From Turnera subulata (taxonomy: Eukaryota > Streptophyta > Magnoliopsida > Malpighiales > Passifloraceae), in assembly GCA_028386065.3 (NCBI GenBank), contig JAKUCV010004501.1, forward strand, positions 1 through 64,000: a stretch of 64,000 nucleotides of DNA. Reading direction: 5' to 3'. Below are positions 23,301-34,856 of the stretch, one piece after another. Numbering within the stretch: position 1 is the first letter of the stretch; every line of letters starts with the position of its first letter. Both the position numbers and the translations under genes were made by a program. The notes beneath the pieces were generated by a model that saw only the letters and a program-made list of their open reading frames with translations, searched no databases and was not told the DNA's origin.

Positions 23301-26300
23301 TTCCTCTCTCTTTTTTCTTGTTAAGAAAAACTTATGTATAGTTAGTAATAATCAACGTGGTCATCAAGTTCAGCATTGATGTATTGTTATTTGGTGGTAA
23401 TTCTGTTTTTGTACAAGCAGTCACGTTCACCTCTTTGTACCATGACATATACAAAGGATTTTTTGTTATTTTCTCGAGATTGTCATTATCTTATCTTGTT
23501 TCTATCCTGCAAAAGGGCCCATCTAGTGGTTCTCTCATTAAAACTAAACTTGTATATGATTTATTGTACATGACTTCCAGGATATACTGCAGACATAGAC
23601 TTCCATGCTCTCTGTTATGTTTTTTTTGCAGATAATTGCAAAGTTTATTCCGAGTAAAGTGCCCTGGTTTGTTTTGGACTAACGAGTAAATTTGTTTTCT
23701 AATTTCTTGTAACTAATGTGAATGACAGTTGCTTGATACTGGGTTTTTCCATGCTGACCCTCATCCTGGGAATTTGATCCGCACTCCGGATGGAAAGCTA
23801 GCCATACTTGACTTTGGTAACAATCTATCTTTTTGAGAATCTATCTTATAAGAATATATGGTTATCAATTATTTCCAAACATTGCTAGGAGTATTGTATT
23901 TGATCCTTAAATTTGTGTATATACAAGTCAAGCTTTCCACTCGTAGTTTTTGTTGCATTCTACGGTTCTTTTTGGATTAGAAAATGCTCTCTCCTTTCAT
24001 TCCTTATAGGAGTCTACTATTATGGATATATTCTTCCATTCATTATAGGTGCCGATTCTTTTGTTTTTTCTTTGATCTACTTGCTTAGAGTATTTTATTT
24101 CAGTTTACTGCATTATATATGTGCACATCTTCTTCTCATTAGGCTAGTCAAACTTCTTTTGGTTACTCCACATTATGATCACCAAATTAGTATCCTTACA
24201 TAGGCTGTGTGATGCATCTTCTCCCATTCCTAGATTTCCATGAACCTCGCTTAACACTGACATCATAGATGGTTGTGAGAATTTATCTGAATTGGTCTTC
24301 AATATTGGAACTAGTTCTCTGTACTTGACAATTCTGATTGTTTCCTAATTATATATATTCTAATTTAGTTTCCTTTGAATTAATTATTTAAGATCAACCA
24401 CTGAGCCTTTCTTGTGCAGTACAATGAGACATTTCAACTGTTTGCTTGACATGATACTGCCTAAAAATTTGAATTACGTGAATGATGAATAATCTGTTCT
24501 TTTTAAGGCATTTAGATTCTTTCACGTAGCATCTAAAATCTGCTCATTTTGTGGTAGGTCTTGTCACCAAATTAACAGATGACCAGAAGTATGGTATGAT
24601 TGAAGCGATTGCACACCTTATACACCGGGATTATGGAGCTATTGTTAAAGATTTTGTTAAACTTGGTTTCATTCCTGATGGTGTAAATTTGGAACCTATT
24701 TTGCCAGTCCTGGCAAAGGTTTTTGATCAAGCACTTGAAGGTGGAGGAGCCAAAAATATTAACTTTCAGGAGCTAGCAGCAGATCTGGCACAAATAACGT
24801 TTGATTATCCATTCAGGATACCCCCTTATTTTGCCCTAATAATTAGGGCAATTGGTGTACTAGAAGGCATAGCTTTAGTCGGCAATCCGGAGTTTGCTAT
24901 TGTGGATGAAGCCTATCCGTACATTGCACAGGTTTGAGTTTCGACGGACTGTTTTGGAGTGCGCCCAGTATGGAAAATATTTTCCATTTTCTAGCTCCAT
25001 TTTTCTATTCTTATTCTAGTTTTCATTTTTTGTTGCAAAACTGAAAAAAGCCTAGAAAGCATGTTCATTCTACAAGAGTACAAGTTTTTTTCTAATATAG
25101 AGGCAATAAGGAGACTGATTAAAAAAAAAGATAAGGAGAAGAAGAAGAAAAAAGGACTAGTCGAGGAAGAAAAAAAATTAGGAACAGAACATGGAAAAGA
25201 GGATAATTCCTGGATCCTTCCGAGTTTGATGAGGAAAAGAGCAGTGGCGAAAACTCAAGGAGAGAGCAGAAAACGAAAAGAGCGGGAGACAATATTGGTG
25301 AAAATGTAGATTAGCGTTGAAGAGGGGAGCTATTTGTGTCTTATTAATTGTATTGTGGTTATATTTGTCCAAATGTCCACTTTGTGAAGAAAAGTTTGGA
25401 AAACATTTCTATTGTTTTCCCACTACTTAGTTGTAAGTTGGAAAACTGGAAAAAGTAGTTTTCCGTTTTCTAATTAGAAAAAGATACACTTTGAACACAA
25501 AACTGTATTTTGCATTTCCTTTTTCTAAATTTTCTTGAAAATTGGAGTATTTTTTCACAATTAAACACGCCCTGTCTCTGAGTTTTTGTGAAGTTAATTG
25601 CATTATAGCTTCTGATGAGCTCAAAAAGATAAAACCTTGAAAAGGAGCCCTAAGAGTCTCCAAATTCATGATATTAAAGCCCGTGGATGCGGTATGTGTA
25701 ATGAACTCGAAATGATTACATAGAACCTTGTCAGAATACTTCATAAAAAACTGCCAATCTAATGTTTGTGGATGAAGTTTCTGTCTCTTAGGTTTCTTAC
25801 CGAATACAAAGCATAGTTTAAAGAAAGAGTAGAGGACCATGTATGTAAACTATTGTTTTAGGCTTTGAAGGATATGTTGCTTGTTGATACAATTTTTTTA
25901 CCAACAATGGACTGCAATCTTCATTTGTAAGCCTCTCAGCCATAGGTTGTTTATCTTGGAAAATTTCTGTTTTTGAACGAGGATGTTTGACTAAATGTAT
26001 CTTCTTCATGTTGCACATGGTGCTTACTTCGACAGCATAAACTAGAGATTCTTATGTTGTCATGTTCTCCTTCCATTGACAGAGGCTCCTCACTGATGAA
26101 TCTCCTAGGCTAAGAAATGCTTTGCGATACACTATTTACGGAAAATCGGGTGTTTTTGATGCTGAAAGATTCATTGATGTCATGCAAGCTTTTGAAAACT
26201 TCATTACTGCTGCTAAAAGTGGAGGCGGGGAGGATTTGAATGGGAATATGGCTGAGCTTGGCATGTTGCAAAGGCAAACAAATATCTTTCCTGGATATCC

Positions 26301-28227
26301 GTCAAGCATATCTCAAGCAAGGCAGCCAGTTCAGACTAGAGCAGCCCTGTCCTTTCTGCTTTCTGAAAAGGGAAACTTTTTCAGAGAATTTCTTCTTGAT
26401 GAGGTACCGTTACTTGTACTTGTTCCCATTCACACATGAAACCTTGCAGGCCTGTATGCATTTGTAAGTGTCACATACATAGATGAGAAGATGAACGGAA
26501 GCAAATTGCAAATCTCAGTAAGCAGATTGACAAATATGGATAGAAATTGAAATCCTTAGTTTTGAGTAGTTGTGGACAGGCTAAGAATCAGTGTCTTTTT
26601 TTTCTCAATAGCTGCTATTGTGACTCGTACTCAAGACCTAACCCTACAGAACACTGCCGTACTACTTGAACTATAGCTCATTGGTGAGGGGAGCATGGTA
26701 ACATGATTGTTTATCTAAAACATAATAACATAATATTGATATGGTTTTTTCTTTTTGATGAACCAACATATTGATTAATAGCAAGTAGATGTGGAATACA
26801 ATGGACAAGAAGAAAAAATTGTGAAATTGTGGAAGTGTTGACTTATGAGTGAACCCTTGCTTTTATCTTTAATAAGAAGGGCTGACATGTGATGCAAACA
26901 CGTAACCTTCCTGAAAGAGGACCAAAGCTATTGAGAATCACTATCATATGTGGATCATAGTCTGGTCTTCATTGTTTGGAGAAAATTTTGGTATACCTAC
27001 GCTTGAACCTTCAGACGTTTGGGAGCCAATTTCCTACATTCCTTTGAAAGCAAGGAAGTTGGCCTGTATTTTTTAGGAGTTTTTGGAGCTTGAAAACTCT
27101 TGAACAGTTGAGGGCTGCGTCTGGACAAGCTGATTAGTCTTAAATCGGGGCCACCACTTCTCTTGAATTGTCTTGATTTAATATCAGCATAAATTTTCAT
27201 CTACAGATTTGACCTTTGTTTTTTGTCACAGATTGTAAAGGGTATTGATGCTGTCGCTAGGGAACAGTTGGTACAAATAATGGCACTGCTTGGAATACCT
27301 ACTGCACCCCCAGTATTTGGCATGGTTTCTGGGCGCTTTAGGTCCACAGCCCTTCTGCCCACAGTAACTGAAGAGGATAGAATTATCTTGAACAATGTGC
27401 AGAAAATTGTGGAATTCTTGACTGCTGGAAGTGCAATTTCAATGACGTCAAATCAGGCAAGTGTTAGGACTTAACGGATACAAGTATGGCTATAGTATTG
27501 CTTTTGCCAACTCATTCTTTCCAAAGTTTTAGTTGTTGTGGCCATCATTGTGTGTTGGTATGGTTATTTGCTGTGGTTTCAAAAGCTCTTGCTTTAGTGC
27601 TGGAGAATCCAACCCAAAGTTTAGAAGGCCGTGTCCAAAGATTCATGCATCATAAAATCCAATTAAACCCCTTACAAGGATGGGATTCCTTTGCATATCA
27701 ATAGGGACTAGGATGCCACAATATCATCAGTTGCAGACAAAAGAATATGTTGTGGCAAGATACAAAAACCCTACTATTTCTGCTCAAGCGATGTCTAACC
27801 ATTCTGCTGCAAGACAGTTTTATGGTAATGCATTTTGTCAAGTAGTTTTCAACTGAGAGCAGGCAGTCTTATGGGTGATTTTGAGATAACACTGCCCCGA
27901 GAGCAGGCAGTCTTATAAACAAATCCCCATATTAAGTTATATAATTTAGTTTGTTCCATAGCAGTATAGTGCACTGTTTTTATATTTATTACAGAATGGA
28001 AAAGAGGGTCCACTGTGGAGAAAGCAGTTGCTTATTTATAACAACACCGTCCAATAAATATTTATCTCATGTTCCTTGTTTGGCATGGACAGGACGTAAA
28101 TGTTGCTCGGGTTGTACAGGAGCTTCTTCCAGTTTTACCAGGTATCTCAGCAACGGTGCTCCCTGAAATACTTAGTCGCCTTTCTTCACGGATAGCAGCT
28201 CGCATCATCCGGGATACATTTTTGTAG
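20353..28227 (+). CDS. ABC1K1: ABC1K1/PGR6-like atypical kinase, chloroplast plastoglobule
   Basis: Exons: 20353-20592, 20682-20831, 20940-21110, 21208-21351, 21490-21595, 21688-21836, 21947-22072, 22910-23053, 23729-23816, 24558-24931, 26083-26403, 27232-27456, 28093-28227. Phases agree and give about 790 residues. The N-terminus is basic and Ser/Pro/Ala-rich, like a transit peptide. ABC1 hallmarks: KLGQ near residue 209, the alanine-rich AASLGQVY loop near 270, VAVK with the catalytic Lys near 291, HADPHPGN near 418, and DFG near 438. ABC1K1 acts in plastoglobules on plastoquinone and prenyl-lipid homeostasis; assignment rests on close resemblance to the Arabidopsis protein as I recall it. 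Introns 7 and 12 have GC donors. Exon 1 holds a duplicated PLKPVNG. It lies tail to tail with COQ6. Confidence 0.93.
22073..22909 (+). other. ABC1K1: ABC1K1 intron 7, GC-AG type
   Basis: The donor reads CAG/GCAAGT and the acceptor CCAG/GTGG. The coding frame (LPQ then VVVPKTY) requires this junction. GC donors with an otherwise perfect match to U1 are the usual form of U2-type GC-AG introns. Confidence 0.85.
24932..26082 (+). other. ABC1K1: ABC1K1 intron 10 with probable small insertion
   Basis: This 1.15-kb intron contains an AG-rich tract (25115-25310) and a T/A-rich segment with AAACACGCCCTG near 25563-25574, a motif common at MITE ends. No second terminus could be fixed. An 82-codon Lys/Glu-rich frame here has no coding support. 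Confidence 0.4.
27457..28092 (+). other. ABC1K1: ABC1K1 intron 12, GC-AG type
   Basis: The donor reads CAG/GCAAGT and the acceptor ACAG/GACG, joining SNQ to [13 protein letters not shown]. It is the second GC-AG intron of the gene. Confidence 0.8.
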
Positions 28228-28695
28228 TTGTAATCAATATATTCTAGTCTTCTTACCATCCTGAATGTGCATAAAGTCTTCATACAGAAACACATGTAAA
28301 TGCGCCATTAGTATTAAAATCATTTGAAAGAGTTTTAGTGGCGTTGTATACCGAACGTCCTGACTCCTGTGTAACTACAGATCTCAACTGGTCTACGTCC
28401 ATTTTGTCAATGAAAATTTTGGCTTGCTTCGGTCACTAGCACCCTGCTCTTGCTTCAATGACAGTTTTGGGATGAAGCGTAGGAATATGAAATTTTCTCC
28501 ACTTATGGAATCCCACCTACGACTGATTCTGCATTTTATTATCTTCTATAGAAAATTGCAAGGAATGAACAGTTTTATCAAACTTCCTGTACATAGGAAT
28601 TAGGAATAAAACTCAGCAAACTGTGCGGAGGAGGCGTCCTTTTCTTTTATTATGCTGTACAATTCTGGAAAACAATTATTCAATTAACACTGGTC
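28228..28695. terminator. Convergent 3' ends of ABC1K1 and COQ6
   Basis: The two stop codons face each other across 468 bp. For COQ6, a minus-strand AATAAAA (plus-strand TTTTATT at about 28634-28640) lies 56 bp past the stop and fits a poly(A) signal. For ABC1K1, AT-rich motifs such as ATTAAAAT (28313-28320) are possible signals. The two 3' UTRs may overlap. Confidence 0.45.
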
Positions 28696-31600
28696 TCAAG
28701 TAAAAAGTGGCAGTCTCTGCTCTCCTGACGCATACGAGATAATATTCCTTTTAAGCGGTAAAATGAAGTGTGCCCCGTGAAACGCAGCAGCTCGTAAAAT
28801 GTTCAAAGGGCCAAAATCAACGGAGTAGGCCTTTTGAAACCCATCGAGAATTGCCATCATACCAATGTTTGCCGGTCTCCTCTCTGCTTCATATCTTTTC
28901 AACACCGATACCTGCAAAAGGCAAATCCAAATTTAGAAAACCACAATACAAGCATAGTCATGGCAATACAGTCATACATTCGATGGAAGTCAAATGGATG
29001 ACTAGTGATTGATAAAAGTCACGATGCATGATATAAGGAATTCCATCAAAAAAGGTGCAATGCTCAGAACCCTGAATTTCCCCCAGCATGATACCATAGC
29101 ATCTGCTTCACCATCATGCATCACATCATCCAAGAATTTTTCCACAAGGATTGCGGGAGATGGCAGGGCATTCTATACTGTAACTAGACACAAGACTTTT
29201 AATGTTACAGGAAAAGAAAAGTCTCTAACAGTATGTTGACTTGCATTCTGTATAGAAGGTAATCTAATAACATGTAATATTAAAATCATGTTTACCTAAC
29301 TAATGCCCAAGAAAATAGTGGGATAATTGCAAAAGCAGGATTATCTTTGTGTGATGATCATAAGAGGAAACAAATTATGGACAGGAACTCCATGCAAGGG
29401 ACATGGTGTCAGTGTGGGATTATGGGAAACCTTCTCTCCACAGACGGATACATGTATCCCAAACAATAAGAGCAACCAGAATGGTGGCAAGTGTTTTCCA
29501 TGTTTGCCCCACAGGCTTTCTATCCAAGAAGGCTCTCGTTCTGGCACGCACCAAACCAGTGTCTCCCAAGATATCCTCTCTGGCAGACCACGCCACTAAT
29601 CTATAATTATTCTTCCCTAATCATCACAATTAAGAGTATTATGACTAGAACATATCTGCTCACCAACACATTCTGTAGCCCAATACGTGTGTGACAATAA
29701 AGCTTGAATTCAAGTAAAGAGAAAAGAAAGTATTATTCTGATAAAATGTATTAGCATCAGAAAGCATGACCACTTTCATGGCAAGTTTTTTGTCCAATTG
29801 TGCTTTTATAATCTTGTGAACAAAGTGAGCTCAAAAACTCAGGAAGAGTCTCCGAATCTTTGGAAGCTATACAAACAATACATGGAAACCAACACCAAAT
29901 CAACCTCCATGAGATTGCTCATATTAAGGTTCATAATATGTGAAAGTAACTATCTTAGTGTCTGTTCCAAACAATTGTCAAAGACCATGAAAAAAGAAAT
30001 GGCAGTTAATGACCTGTTCCAATTATATAACTATTGTATTTATGAGATGACATACCTCCCCGATATCCATTCCTACAGCAACACCCTCGGCAATGGTCCT
30101 TGAAAGAGCAAATGCATCACCAAAACCCAAATTAACTCCTTGACCAGCTAACGGGTGAACTGTATGTGCTGCATCACCGATTAGAACGACACGTTTTGAC
30201 GCATAGTTGTTAGCATGCAGTAGAGAGAGAGGAAATGACATCCTTGCAGAAGCCAACTTCACCACTTTCGGTGGAACTTCAAAAGACGCATTAGATGTTA
30301 TAGTCATGTTCCCTCCAAGCCATGAGAACATGGATGAACTGTCAAGTAAGCTTGGCCTAGGATGAGGACCATATCCATAATCTAGAGCATGATTTACAGC
30401 TTTCACAAAATCTTCTTCACTCAATGATTTTAAATCTGACGCTTCTTTTGGGTTCATAGTCCATACAATATTGCTAAAGTTATCTCCAATAGGCAGAATA
30501 GCGATCGGGCCAGATGGTAGAAATCTTTGCCATGCACAGTGATTTTCCACGGAGTGTTCCACAGTGCATATCACTGCATTCTGTGAGTAGTTCCATCCAG
30601 TTTTCTTAAATCCCATCAACTCCCTCACTTGTGATTTGGCACCATCAGATCCAACCTGTGACGAGTGCAACATAACTTGAAGTCGACCAGCATGTGATCA
30701 ATACAAAGCTTTTCTAGCATATTGCAGTCCCCAATTATAACACATGCATGCAATACTTCATTTGTGTAGGTTAAATTACCACCAACTTTGCATATAGGCT
30801 TTTCTGATCACTCAATTCCAGCTTTGCTAAACGTCCTCTGGAATACAATGCTTCTGCAGACGAAGTGTCATCTACGATGTTGGATGACGAGCTTGGATGT
30901 AGAGACATTGACATTAATCTAGAGGGGTATATTGTCTTTCCGAAGTCTGTATCCTGTAATGTTAACTTGTTAGTGTCAAAAAAGAAAAACGAGGTAGGAA
31001 AGCATACGGCCTTTTGTTACTGCCGTGTTAGCAAGTAGCAATACAGAAAAGACAAGATTCTCAGTTTTTTGTTAACTGTAAACAAAAGATGCACAGTAGC
31101 ATCTGCATTCCTGATAATTACAAATGGTATTCCACACTCAACTGTTTGAAACTTTTAGTTCACAGACAAGCACCTGTCTTCAAACTTCACAGAGTCACAG
31201 AATTGCAGATATGCTTGAGAAAGACAGGCACTAAAGAAAGCAAACAGATAAGATACAAAATTTCACTAAGATTTTTCAGCAGCGAACGTCCAATGGAACT
31301 GACCCCCTACAACACAGCGAGGGTCCAAGGAAAAAAGTACCAATCTCATAGATTTCCACCATTGAGATGGGCTATCCATGGTGCAATCTTACAGAAGGAG
31401 AATTATCAGTAATAACTTCTGTCCATCAAAGTCTCATTTCCAAGAAATCTATAAACAATGTAAATAAACATATGTAAAGAAAATGGAAGAAAAACATTAA
31501 CATTTGATACAAAGATAATCAAACTGCCCCCCAAACAAAAAAATGCAAGGCTGATACTATTTTCCTACATTTAGCACCCTAATTTCCTAACAGGAGAAAT

Positions 31601-34125
31601 ATAATGAAGAAAGAAGAACGATGAAGAAAAATTATGATGAATAGAAGCTCGAAAGATGTGCAAGAAAGTAGGTATCCAAGAGGATACTGGAGGAACTACA
31701 ATAATAGAAAAATAGTTTATTTTTACTTATAAAAGCATCATATCAACACTCCAGAATTTTCATCAGGCAATAACTGTAAGCAGTTCACTGATGCACATAC
31801 CTCAATACGCGATAACAGTGATCTATGAAGCACCTTGTTCTCAACTACACACCTGGATCAAGACCTTAAATCAATGTTATTTCCAATAAGCACTTGGAGC
31901 ATACTATGATACTTTTATCTCTAAATCCATACTTACCCTAAAACTTCTTTGTAAACATCTCTTGCATCATATTTTGTGTATCCCAAGCCAGTGTAATCCC
32001 AAACCTATAAAAGTCCCACTGGTCTTAGTAAAACTGCATCAGTTTTATTTCAACATGTACTTTGCAGCTAAAGATAATACAGCCTGAGAAACAGTGCCAA
32101 GCATTCCAATAGAAGAGAACAAGATAAAGACACTGTAAAGATTTCACTTCCAAGCAGTCACAGCTGAAGCACTCTTCTTCAGTGGTAGAAATTCCAATAA
32201 TTAGTGATGAATAATAAAAGGACAAGGACTGAAAAAAACCAAGGCAGCAAGAGGGAGACATGCTATGCTAAGCATACAGAACTCGTAATCCCATCAAGTC
32301 AGATCTAAGCTACACAAGTACAAAGAAATTAGAATTGATGAATGAGACATGAAAAAGAAGTTGTGTACCAAAAGCACTAATTCATCATCTATGAGAAATT
32401 CAAACCAGAAATTTGAAAACTTTTGAGGAAAGTAAGAGAATAAAGAAATACTATTGTCAATTACATAAAATTTGAGGGGATAAGCTTAAAAGAATGGATG
32501 AAATCATCACCTGCATCTTATCAAAATAAGCATGCCTATGCTGTTGAACATATTGCCAAGCACCAATATCTGCAAAGTCAACACACACAGATTTCAGAAA
32601 GTACGACGAGCAACAGTTTCTTTGTCGTCAGACAGGATTGTTGATTTGGCTGATGATAAATGTTCAAAGTGATGGTAGACAAGCAAAACTTTTGGTAAAA
32701 AGAGAAATTTGCGGTCGTATAGAGATTAAATTTCTATTGATCACAAAGAATGAAGAAGAATGCAACAAGATTCATCTATGCAGCAGGCCCACCTCAGAAT
32801 TCAAAACGTGACTAATATTTAGTGACTTCACACAATAAAACTATGCTACTTAAAATTTTAAGCCATACTCTCAACTAGATGTCATGAAACCTCAGTGGCA
32901 AGTACCTTAATGCTATGATGACACCACTGTTATACATTCAGCTGAAACTCATTCTCAATAACAGCCTGCGTTTTATTCTTGTCATACCTTTGAACTTTAC
33001 TAGCACAATTGTGACACAAAGCTGTTGGGGGAACCAAACTCAAATCTCACAGGTATAGCATAACAAGAATAGATGAAGAATGAGAAACATATTATACGTG
33101 ATAGGAAATACCTTTAAAAGAAGATATGGTTGCAGGTGTGACTGTACTGACCCTTGGATCAGGTGGGTCTTCTCTATTGATCGGAACCTGATTAGTCAAC
33201 GCAGGATTGGCATCTATAATTGCAACCTTCAAATGCTTTGTCAATGGCGTAGTAGCTGCAAACAGAACAATAACATAAAATTAAATACAAGACAGGAAAA
33301 AAATTTCAATTCCATCAATTAGAGAGAGAATATGAAAATAACAACTGATAAAGGTAAAGACCAGAGATGGAGCTACATACCTAACGAACAAGCTAGGGCC
33401 ATGCCAACCATGCCTCCCCCAACAATGGCAATGTCATATGGTTGAACATTATCATTAACTTCCCCTGGGGTCGCATGATAAACCTAAAATACCAAATACA
33501 ACACAGCTTAATGCAATAAAATGAGATCTTAATCTTACACATCACCAGGGTTGGAAGAACACAAGAAATAACTATTCTTGCAACCCTAAATACCAGGCTT
33601 TATCTAATTTCATTTGTTCCATGAACTAAGCAAAGTAATTATTGATGGTGCAAATATGATAACAGTATTTCTCCCAGCTTAAAAAAGTCATATCTTTTAA
33701 CCGGGGAAGATGCAAAAAGGACATAAAAAAACAGCTATATCAGGAGTAAGAAAGCAATACATGATCTGTAGTGGCACTGCACAAAGTCCTTCGACAAAGT
33801 CTTAAGTGATGGGTATTAGCAGAAAGTGTTCTCGTAACCGCTCTGCGAGAGAAAAAAAAAAAAAACGAGAATAAAGGGTAAGTGGCCAATCAAAATATGT
33901 GAAAAAATGAATGCTTTAAGAGTCATAAGGGTTAATTTAGCGTGTAAAGTGTGAGTTTTTTTTTTTTTTGCCTGATATTTGTACCTGTTCATTGTCGTAA
34001 CAGCGGGAATTGAAACAGAAAAGTGGGCTGGGTGGGCTCGCCGGGTCGGTTAGACAACGGAGAGAGGTGGCGCCGACGGAGGAGACACGGCGGAGGGAGG
34101 GGACAAAGCAGGGAAGAGATGGCAC
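28696..34125 (-). CDS. COQ6: COQ6-like ubiquinone-biosynthesis flavin monooxygenase, no visible ATG
   Basis: Exons in gene order: about 34125-33985, 33483-33381, 33255-33112, 32569-32511, 32004-31937, 31852-31801, 30953-30780, 30655-30056, 28911-28696. Exons 2-9 give 471 residues in phase. The product is a class A flavin monooxygenase: GxGxxG in IVGGGMVGMALA (exon 2), the DG motif VGSDGAKSQVR (exon 8 start), and the GD motif RVVLIGDAAHTVHPLAGQG. COQ6 hydroxylates the ring of ubiquinone precursors in mitochondria. Exon 1 encodes a basic, Ser/Arg-rich presequence-like stretch but has no in-frame ATG: the frame is open from a TAG at 34158-34156 to the donor, and the best candidate codon (34125) is GTG. 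A copia LTR begins at 34294, just upstream. Confidence 0.87.
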
Positions 34126-34293
34126 GGCAGGAGAGCTGGAGGGAAGACTGTGAGACTAGAAGGGAAGGAAAAGAAGAAATTAAGGTTTTAGGTGGGGTTG
34201 ATTGAATGAAAAGAAGAGCAGGCAAAACACGGGTTCGTTTATCACTGCACTTCAGTAAAAAGTAAAAATCCCATTCTTTCAGAATTGGAAATT

Positions 34294-34675
34294 TGTTATA
34301 AATAAATTATGGTTAATGTCATTCTTACCATTAAGTAAAACTCATTTTTATCATACCTGAATTTATTTCCGATAAATATTTTACCCCTACACTAAACTTC
34401 TACTTAGAATTATCTCTTTGGCTAATTATCCTCCATAATTCCATTTGTCCTAATCTTAATATCATCTTCCTTTACCTAACATCCTTTTGATGTTATCCTT
34501 TTATATTAATCATACTTCTTTGTTTTTATCCTCCCATTTTCAACTATAAATACCCCTTCATTCCTTCACATTCATACACTTACATCCCACCATAAACTTC
34601 ACTCTCTTCTTATTTCCATACACCTCTCTTCACCATCTCCCTCCATCTACATTTTATTATTCTCCATTATAATTA
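34294..34675 (+). repeat. Copia 3, 5' LTR, first part
   Basis: This matches 62411-62780 of the 3' LTR throughout, including AACTATAAATACCCCTTCATT, which contains a TATA box (about 34543-34552). It begins about 170 bp upstream of the minus-strand COQ6 first exon. The match stops at 34675 and resumes at 47079. Confidence 0.9.
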
Positions 34676-34856
34676 CTAGTTCACTACCCGTAGATTCGAC
34701 GGGCTTGGTTAAAGCTATGTTTTCTACTTAATTTTTTTTGTTTTTTTTATTAGGCTTTTTTTACTTTTAAAAATGAATGTTTCATATAAATTTTTATTTT
34801 TACTCTAATATTGCTTTAAGCTATGTTTCTTAAAAATTTAAAGTTGTGCTTTTAAT

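Noticed and set aside
25061..25309. Lys/Glu-rich open frame in ABC1K1 intron 10
   Set aside because: It follows from an AG-rich tract, has no homology I can see, and lies inside an intron fixed by the flanking exons.
33989..34225. Alternative first-exon frame for COQ6 starting at 34225
   Set aside because: It begins with TTG rather than ATG, and its frame does not join in phase to exon 2.
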